A stretch of 64,000 nucleotides of DNA from NCBI GenBank assembly GCA_963745595.1, contig CAVUYB010000014.1, positions 172,923-236,922 of the forward strand, written 5' to 3'. Below, piece by piece: positions 59,430 through 64,000 of this stretch. Source of the DNA: DASZUK01 sp963745595. Lineage in GTDB: Bacteria; Actinomycetota; Acidimicrobiia; Acidimicrobiales; RAAP-2. Each line of letters opens with the position of its first letter. Position 1 is the first letter of the stretch. The notes below the pieces were generated by a model, which was given only the letters and a program-made list of their open reading frames with translations, had not been told where the DNA came from and searched no databases. A program made the translations under genes and the position numbers.

Positions 59430-61805
59430 ATGGCCGAGGTGTCGCTCCGTGACCGGCGCCAGGCCCTCCTCGACCAGCCGGGACTGCGGGGCCGGGCGTT
59501 CTGCCGGGCGTACGCGGCGGCGGCCGACGCCTGGCTGTCCGGCCTGGCCGACCGGGCGAGCGACGGCAACTCTCGGCGGCTCGCGCTCGTCGCGGTCGGC
59601 GGCTACGGCCGCGGCGAGCTCTGCCCGTACAGCGACCTCGACGTCGTCCTCGTCCACGAGGGTCGGCGGGACGTCGCCAAGCTGGCCGACGCCATCTGGT
59701 ACCCGGTCTGGGACGAGGGCGTCCACCTCGACCACAGCGTCCGGCGGCCCTCCGAGGTCGTCGACGCCGCGGTCGACGACCTCCGCGTCGCCCTCGGCCT
59801 GCTCGACGCCCGGCTGGTCTGGGGCGACGCCCGGGTGGCCGAACCGCTGCTGGCCAAGGCGACCGAGCTCTGGCAGAGCCGGCTGGGCGCGACGTGGCTG
59901 CCGGTGCTCGCCGCCCAGATGGACGAGCGGCGGCGGACCTACGGCGACCTGGCGTTCCTGCTCGAACCGGACCTGAAGGACAGCCACGGCGGCCTCCGCG
60001 ACGTCAACGTCCTCCGGGCCGTCGCCGCCTACGCCCCACTGCTCGCCGACTACGTCGACCTGGCCTCGCTCGAGCCGACGGCCGGGCTGCTCACGGAGAT
60101 CCGCGTCGAGCTGCACCGGAGCGCGGGGCGCGAGCTCGACCGCCTGCTGCTACAGGACCAGGACCACATCGCCGCCGTGCTCGACTACCCGGATGCCGAC
60201 GGGCTGATGGCGGCGGTCGCCGAGGCCGGACGGAAGGTGGCGTGGGTCAGCGAGGACGCGTGGCGACGCCAGCGCCTCTGGCAGCCCGACACCGGTCGCG
60301 GTCGGGGTCGCGGCCGGTTCGGACGGCGGTCGACGGCGGTGGGCGACGGGCCGCCGCCGGCCGACGGCGAGGTCGAGCCCGGCGTGGCGATCGTCCAGGG
60401 CGAGGCCGGCCTGACGCCGGCCGCCGCGGTCGCCGACGACTCGTCGCTGCCGTTGCGCGTCGCCGCGGTAGCGGCCGAGCGGAACGTGCCGATCGCCCGG
60501 GCCGCGCTGCACCGGCTGGCCGACAAAGCGACGGCGCTGCCGGACCCGTGGCCGCCGGAGACCCGCCAGGCCCTCGTCCGGGTGCTGGCGACCGGCCGAC
60601 CGGCCATCGACGCGCTCGAGACGCTCGACCACGACGGCCTGCTCGTCCGGTTCCTGCCGGAGTGGGCGGCCGTCCGCAACCGGCCGCAGCGCAACGCCTA
60701 CCACCGGTTCACCGTCGACCGGCACCTGCTCGAGGCGGCGGCCAACGCGGCCGCGCTCGTCGACCGGGTCGACCGGCCCGACCTGCTGCTCGTCGGCACG
60801 CTGCTCCACGACATCGGCAAGGGCTACCCCGGCGACCACACCGACGTCGGCGTCGTCCTCGTCCGGACGATCGCCGAGCGGATGGGCTTCGCCCCGGACG
60901 ACGTCGACACGCTCGTCGCCATGTGCCGGCTGCACCTGCTGCTGCCGGACACGGCGACCCGCCGCGACCTCGACGACCCGACGACGATCGAGACGGTCGC
61001 CGCGGCCGTCGTCGACCGGCGGACGCTCCGCCTGCTCGGCGCGCTCACCGAAGCCGACAGCCTCGCCACCGGCTCGTCCGCCTGGGGATCGTGGAAGGCC
61101 GGCCTCGTCGCCGATCTCGTCAGCCGGGTCGACCGGTTCCTCGACGGCGGCGACCGGCCGGCGACCGGCCCGGGTGGTGGATGGGTCACCGACGCCCACC
61201 GGGCGGTGATGGACGACGTCCGGTCGTCCGGGCGCGCCGCGGTCGTCCTGAATCCACCGGAGGTCGTCGTCGCCGCGCCGGACCGACCGGGGCTGCTGGC
61301 GTCGGTGGCCGGCGTCCTCGCCCTGCACGGCCTCGACGTCCGCAGCGCGGACGTCACCGGCGACGGCGGCGTCGCGGCCGAGGTGTTCACCGTCGAGGTC
61401 GGGCGCGGCTCGTGGCCGGACGGCGCCAAGCTCCGGGAGGATCTCGAAGCCGTCCTCTCCGACCGGCTGGCCCTCACCGACCGGCTCGAGGCGAAGGCCC
61501 GGGACTACGCCAACGGCCGCCGCCCGTCCGCGGCCCGGCCGGTCGATCCCCACGTCCTCGTCAGCAACGAAGCGTCGGCGACGTCCACGGTCGTCGAGAT
61601 CCGGGCCGTCGACGAGGTCGGCCTGCTGCACCGGGTGACGCGGACGCTGTTCGACTGCGACCTCGACGTCGTCTCCGCCCGGGTATCGACGTTCGGCGAC
61701 GCGGTCGTCGACGCGTTCTACGTGCGTGACGCGGCCGGCCAGAAGGTGACGGACGGCCGGGCGCTCGGCCTCATGGCCCAGCGACTGACCGACGCCATCG
61801 AGTAA
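59430..61805 (+). CDS. glnD: [Protein-PII] uridylyltransferase / uridylyl-removing enzyme
   Basis: 791 residues from ATG 59430; GTG 59403 would add nine residues. Order: nucleotidyltransferase domain with GGYGRGELCPYSDLDVVLVH (metal Asp pair), linker with a GRGRGRFGRRS basic stretch, HD domain LLVGTLLHDIGKGYPGDHTD, then two ACT domains (VAAPDRPGLLASVAGVLALH; IRAVDEVGLLHRVTRTLFDC). It modifies PII proteins in response to glutamine. In many actinobacteria glnD follows amtB-glnK; here neither is adjacent, so it is uncoupled from its usual partners. Confidence 0.95.
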   Translation: MAEVSLRDRRQALLDQPGLRGRAFCRAYAAAADAWLSGLADRASDGNSRRLALVAVGGYGRGELCPYSDLDVVLVHEGRRDVAKLADAIWYPVWDEGVHLDHSVRRPSEVVDAAVDDLRVALGLLDARLVWGDARVAEPLLAKATELWQSRLGATWLPVLAAQMDERRRTYGDLAFLLEPDLKDSHGGLRDVNVLRAVAAYAPLLADYVDLASLEPTAGLLTEIRVELHRSAGRELDRLLLQDQDHIAAVLDYPDADGLMAAVAEAGRKVAWVSEDAWRRQRLWQPDTGRGRGRGRFGRRSTAVGDGPPPADGEVEPGVAIVQGEAGLTPAAAVADDSSLPLRVAAVAAERNVPIARAALHRLADKATALPDPWPPETRQALVRVLATGRPAIDALETLDHDGLLVRFLPEWAAVRNRPQRNAYHRFTVDRHLLEAAANAAALVDRVDRPDLLLVGTLLHDIGKGYPGDHTDVGVVLVRTIAERMGFAPDDVDTLVAMCRLHLLLPDTATRRDLDDPTTIETVAAAVVDRRTLRLLGALTEADSLATGSSAWGSWKAGLVADLVSRVDRFLDGGDRPATGPGGGWVTDAHRAVMDDVRSSGRAAVVLNPPEVVVAAPDRPGLLASVAGVLALHGLDVRSADVTGDGGVAAEVFTVEVGRGSWPDGAKLREDLEAVLSDRLALTDRLEAKARDYANGRRPSAARPVDPHVLVSNEASATSTVVEIRAVDEVGLLHRVTRTLFDCDLDVVSARVSTFGDAVVDAFYVRDAAGQKVTDGRALGLMAQRLTDAIE

Positions 61806-61913
61806 CCAGCGCCTCCGGCGGGACCCCCGGATCGCCGCCCGGACGTCGATAGTCGTCGCCCGCCGACGACAGAAGAGAAAATTCCTCCGTAGCCAGGGAA
61901 AAAGTGAACATTG

Positions 61914-61959
61914 TTGACGGTTTCCGCCGTCATGACGCATATATCATTCGAATGGCGGA
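61914..61959 (+). promoter_or_regulatory. AT-rich promoter region of the L,D-transpeptidase gene
   Basis: TTGACG (61914-61919) and an ATATAT-containing patch (61939-61944, spacing about 19) form a possible promoter. TCCGCC (61923-61928) and GGCGGA (61954-61959) flank the patch as an inverted repeat. The whole 61860-61960 stretch is far more AT-rich than its neighbours. Confidence 0.35.
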
Positions 61960-61985
61960 TCAGGTTGGCGGAATCGGAGGGACAG

Positions 61986-63128
61986 ATGAGCACGAAGCCG
62001 GCCCACGGCCGGCCGCCGAAACGGCGGACCGGGCTCTGGCTGACGATCGCCATCGTCGTCGTGCTCCTGGCCATCGTCGGGGGCGGTGTCGCCCTCTACC
62101 TCCACTCCCCGCACGGCAGCACCGCCGCGGCCACCGGCACGCCGGCCATCGTGCCGCTCGACGTCGTCGGCACGACGCCGGCCACCGGAGCCACCGACGT
62201 CGTGCCGTCGGCGACGATCACCGTCGACCTCTCGACGCCGCTCGCCCCGACGAGCCCGATGCCGTCGTTCTCGCCGGCGGTCGCCGGCGACTGGTCGCCG
62301 CTCTCCGCCGACGACCTGCAGTTCGTCGCCAGCGGGCCGCTCGTCCCCGGCTCCCAGGAGTCGCTGACGATCCCCGGCGGTCCGACCGGGCTCGTCGCCG
62401 CCGACGGCCAGCAGCTTTCGTCGACGGTGACCGTCGGCTTCACGGTGGCCCAGGGCTCGACGCTGCGACTGCAGCAGCTCCTCGCCCAGCTCGGCTACCT
62501 GCCGGTCGGCTTCACGCCGGCCACGCCGTCGACGTCGCCGCAGCAGGAGGCCGACCCGCAGCAGGGCACGTTCTCGTGGCGCTGGGCCAACCAGCCGGCG
62601 ACGCTGACGTCGCTGTGGACGCCCGGCACATACAACGTCATCACCAAGGGCGCGGTGATGAGCTTCGAGACACAGCACGGCCTGACCACCGACGGGCTGG
62701 CCGGCCCGCAGGTCTGGACGGACCTGCTCCAGGCGGCGACGACCGGGGCGACCGACCCGCAGCCGTACGGCTACGTCTCGGTGACGAAGACACTCCCGGA
62801 GACGGCGACGGTCTACCAGAACGGCTCGGTCGCCTACTCGACGCTGGCCAACACCGGTGTGCCGGCCGCGGCGACCGCGACAGGGACGTTCCCGGTCTAC
62901 GCCCGGTACAAGGTGACGACGATGAGCGGGACGAACCCGGACGGGTCCCACTACGTCGACCCCGGCATACCGTGGGTCAGCTACTTCAACGGCGGCGACG
63001 CCCTGCACGGGTACGTCCGCGGCAGCTACGGCTTCCCCCAGAGCGACGGCTGCGTCGAGATGCCGCCGTCGAACGCCGCGGTCGTCTGGCCGATGACGCC
63101 GATCGGCACGCTCGTCACCGTCGGCTGA
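61986..63128 (+). CDS. L,D-transpeptidase (YkuD) with peptidoglycan-binding domain
   Basis: 380 residues from ATG 61986; GGAGG at 61977-61981 fixes the start. One N-terminal helix (LWLTIAIVVVLLAIVGGGVA) anchors it outside. An Ig-like region (about 55-155) precedes a peptidoglycan-binding-1-like segment (LRLQQLLAQLGYLPVGF; AVMSFETQHGLTTDGLAGPQ). The YkuD domain ends with His341, Ser353 and Cys356 in HGYVRGSYGFPQSDGCVEMP. It would form 3-3 cross-links or attach proteins to the wall. Confidence 0.93.
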   Translation: MSTKPAHGRPPKRRTGLWLTIAIVVVLLAIVGGGVALYLHSPHGSTAAATGTPAIVPLDVVGTTPATGATDVVPSATITVDLSTPLAPTSPMPSFSPAVAGDWSPLSADDLQFVASGPLVPGSQESLTIPGGPTGLVAADGQQLSSTVTVGFTVAQGSTLRLQQLLAQLGYLPVGFTPATPSTSPQQEADPQQGTFSWRWANQPATLTSLWTPGTYNVITKGAVMSFETQHGLTTDGLAGPQVWTDLLQAATTGATDPQPYGYVSVTKTLPETATVYQNGSVAYSTLANTGVPAAATATGTFPVYARYKVTTMSGTNPDGSHYVDPGIPWVSYFNGGDALHGYVRGSYGFPQSDGCVEMPPSNAAVVWPMTPIGTLVTVG

Positions 63129-63161
63129 ACCGGCCCCCGGCCCCGGGCCTGAGCCAGCTGT

Positions 63162-64000
63162 TCAGCCGTCTTCGGCCGCCGCGGCCTCCATCGCCGAGTG
63201 CTCGATGAGCGGGTGGACGAGGCCGAGATCCCGCAGCGTGACGTCCGGCCGCCGGGGGGCGGCCAGCTCGATCGGCGTGTCGGGCAAGGCGAAGACGTAG
63301 AGGTTCCAGAACCGCCCGAGCCCGGCCGGCGCGATGTCGGCGTAGAGCCGCTGCTCGACGTCCGCCCAGCGGTCGAAGCCGGCATCGGCGAACCGGGCCG
63401 TCCACCACCCGAACGACGCGATCGTCAGGTGGCCCTCGATCGGGCCGCCGTCGGCGTCGACGGCCAGGTCGTCCTCGGGCACCGGGCCGGTCAGGCCGTC
63501 GCCGAGCGCCTCGTAGTCGGCCAGCCGCTCCGGCCGCACCTTGCCGTCGAGATGACCGTCCGGCCCGGACGCGTTGTGGCCGAACGACGGGATCGTCGCG
63601 TAGACGATGCCGCCGCAGACGCGACGTAGCTCGGCCAGCGCGGCCGGCACCGCGGCCGGCGGCAGGTGCTCGAGGATCTCGAGCGCGGAGACGAGCTCGA
63701 ACTCGCCGTCGTCGTACGGCAGGCCGTGCGACAGGTCGCCGAGCCGGACGTAGCCGAGCGCGCCGGGCGCGGCATGCTCGACCGCGTACCGGCTGACGTC
63801 GCAGCCGTGGGCGTCGACGCCGAGCTCGCGGAGGGCCTCGACGAGGTAGCCGCGGGCACAGCCGACGTCGAGCGTGCGCCGGACCCGGAAGTTGCGCCAG
63901 AGGAGGTACGCGGCGATGTCCGCGTTCGACGAGACGCGGTCGTACGTCGCGTAGCCGGAGTGGCCCTGCCGGTCGCCGGACGGGTCGCGGCCGACGCCGA
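63162..64000 (-). CDS. Class I SAM-dependent methyltransferase (partial, N-terminus outside the window)
   Basis: The frame stays open from 63162 to the right edge. It contains motif I RTLDVGCARGYLVEALRELG, motif II HGCDVSRYAVEHAAP, motif post-II LPYDDGEFELVSALEILEHL and AELRRVCGGIVYATIPSFGH. This is a methyltransferase-type-11/23 fold. Substrate unknown; tail includes LYADIAPAGLGRFWNLYVFA. Neighbours outside the window would be needed for context. Confidence 0.88.
   Translation of the reverse strand, partial: GVGRDPSGDRQGHSGYATYDRVSSNADIAAYLLWRNFRVRRTLDVGCARGYLVEALRELGVDAHGCDVSRYAVEHAAPGALGYVRLGDLSHGLPYDDGEFELVSALEILEHLPPAAVPAALAELRRVCGGIVYATIPSFGHNASGPDGHLDGKVRPERLADYEALGDGLTGPVPEDDLAVDADGGPIEGHLTIASFGWWTARFADAGFDRWADVEQRLYADIAPAGLGRFWNLYVFALPDTPIELAAPRRPDVTLRDLGLVHPLIEHSAMEAAAAEDG

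Overview
The window is GC-rich (about 70% by eye) with codons that end mostly in G or C. It carries F420-type flavin enzymes (LLM oxidoreductase, Ddn-like and PNPOx-like proteins), SHOCT and VOC proteins, several amidohydrolase-2 and SDR enzymes, and secreted proteins with FAFGDA-type repeats. Together these point to an actinomycete (Actinomycetota), plausibly of the class Acidimicrobiia. The phylum is fairly safe; the class is inference.

Layout. 0-9.7 kb: three drug-efflux cassettes, each an MFS pump beside its own regulator (HxlR, MarR, TetR), with glmS and a hybrid histidine kinase between the first two. 9.8-15.4 kb: membrane acyltransferase, a TrmH-type RNA methyltransferase, a secreted repeat protein and two small proteins. 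15.6-19.2 kb: a tight taurine/sulfonate-type operon (binding protein, permease, ATPase, TauD-like dioxygenase), all joined by 4-base ATGA overlaps. 19.3-29.4 kb: a catabolic block of LLM oxidoreductase, P450, four SDRs, two VOC proteins, two amidohydrolases, a FrnE-like DsbA protein and a Ddn-like protein. 29.6-40.8 kb: smaller genes of somewhat lower GC, a sedolisin protease, an AKR/enoyl-CoA hydratase/PNPOx operon, an amidohydrolase and a signal peptidase, with tRNA-Gly(TCC) inside and tRNA-Val(GAC) at the right edge. 41-47.7 kb: alcohol dehydrogenase, DnaQ-type exonuclease, a lanthipeptide-type locus and an aldo/keto reductase. 47.9-64 kb: a secreted protein, SpoIIE-type phosphatase, UbiB-type kinase, tRNA-Cys(GCA), a fourth MFS/TetR cassette with a striking operator array, a glycosyltransferase, a secreted hydrolase, GlnD, an L,D-transpeptidase and a partial methyltransferase.

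The most interesting locus is 46563-42934 (minus strand). A 125-residue Cys/Thr-rich peptide is followed 10 bases later by a stand-alone protein that resembles HopA1-type lyases. That gene overlaps by GTGA with a fusion of a PqqD-like N-terminal domain, a kinase and a LanC cyclase. In known class III and IV lanthipeptide synthetases lyase, kinase and cyclase are one chain; here the lyase candidate is separate and the cyclase has a CCG zinc motif.

A second theme is reading-frame damage. Eight genes are split by ten apparent single-base indels, mostly at short homopolymers, while the reading frames on both sides stay intact. This looks more like consensus error in the assembly than gene decay, and the broken genes should be read with that in mind.
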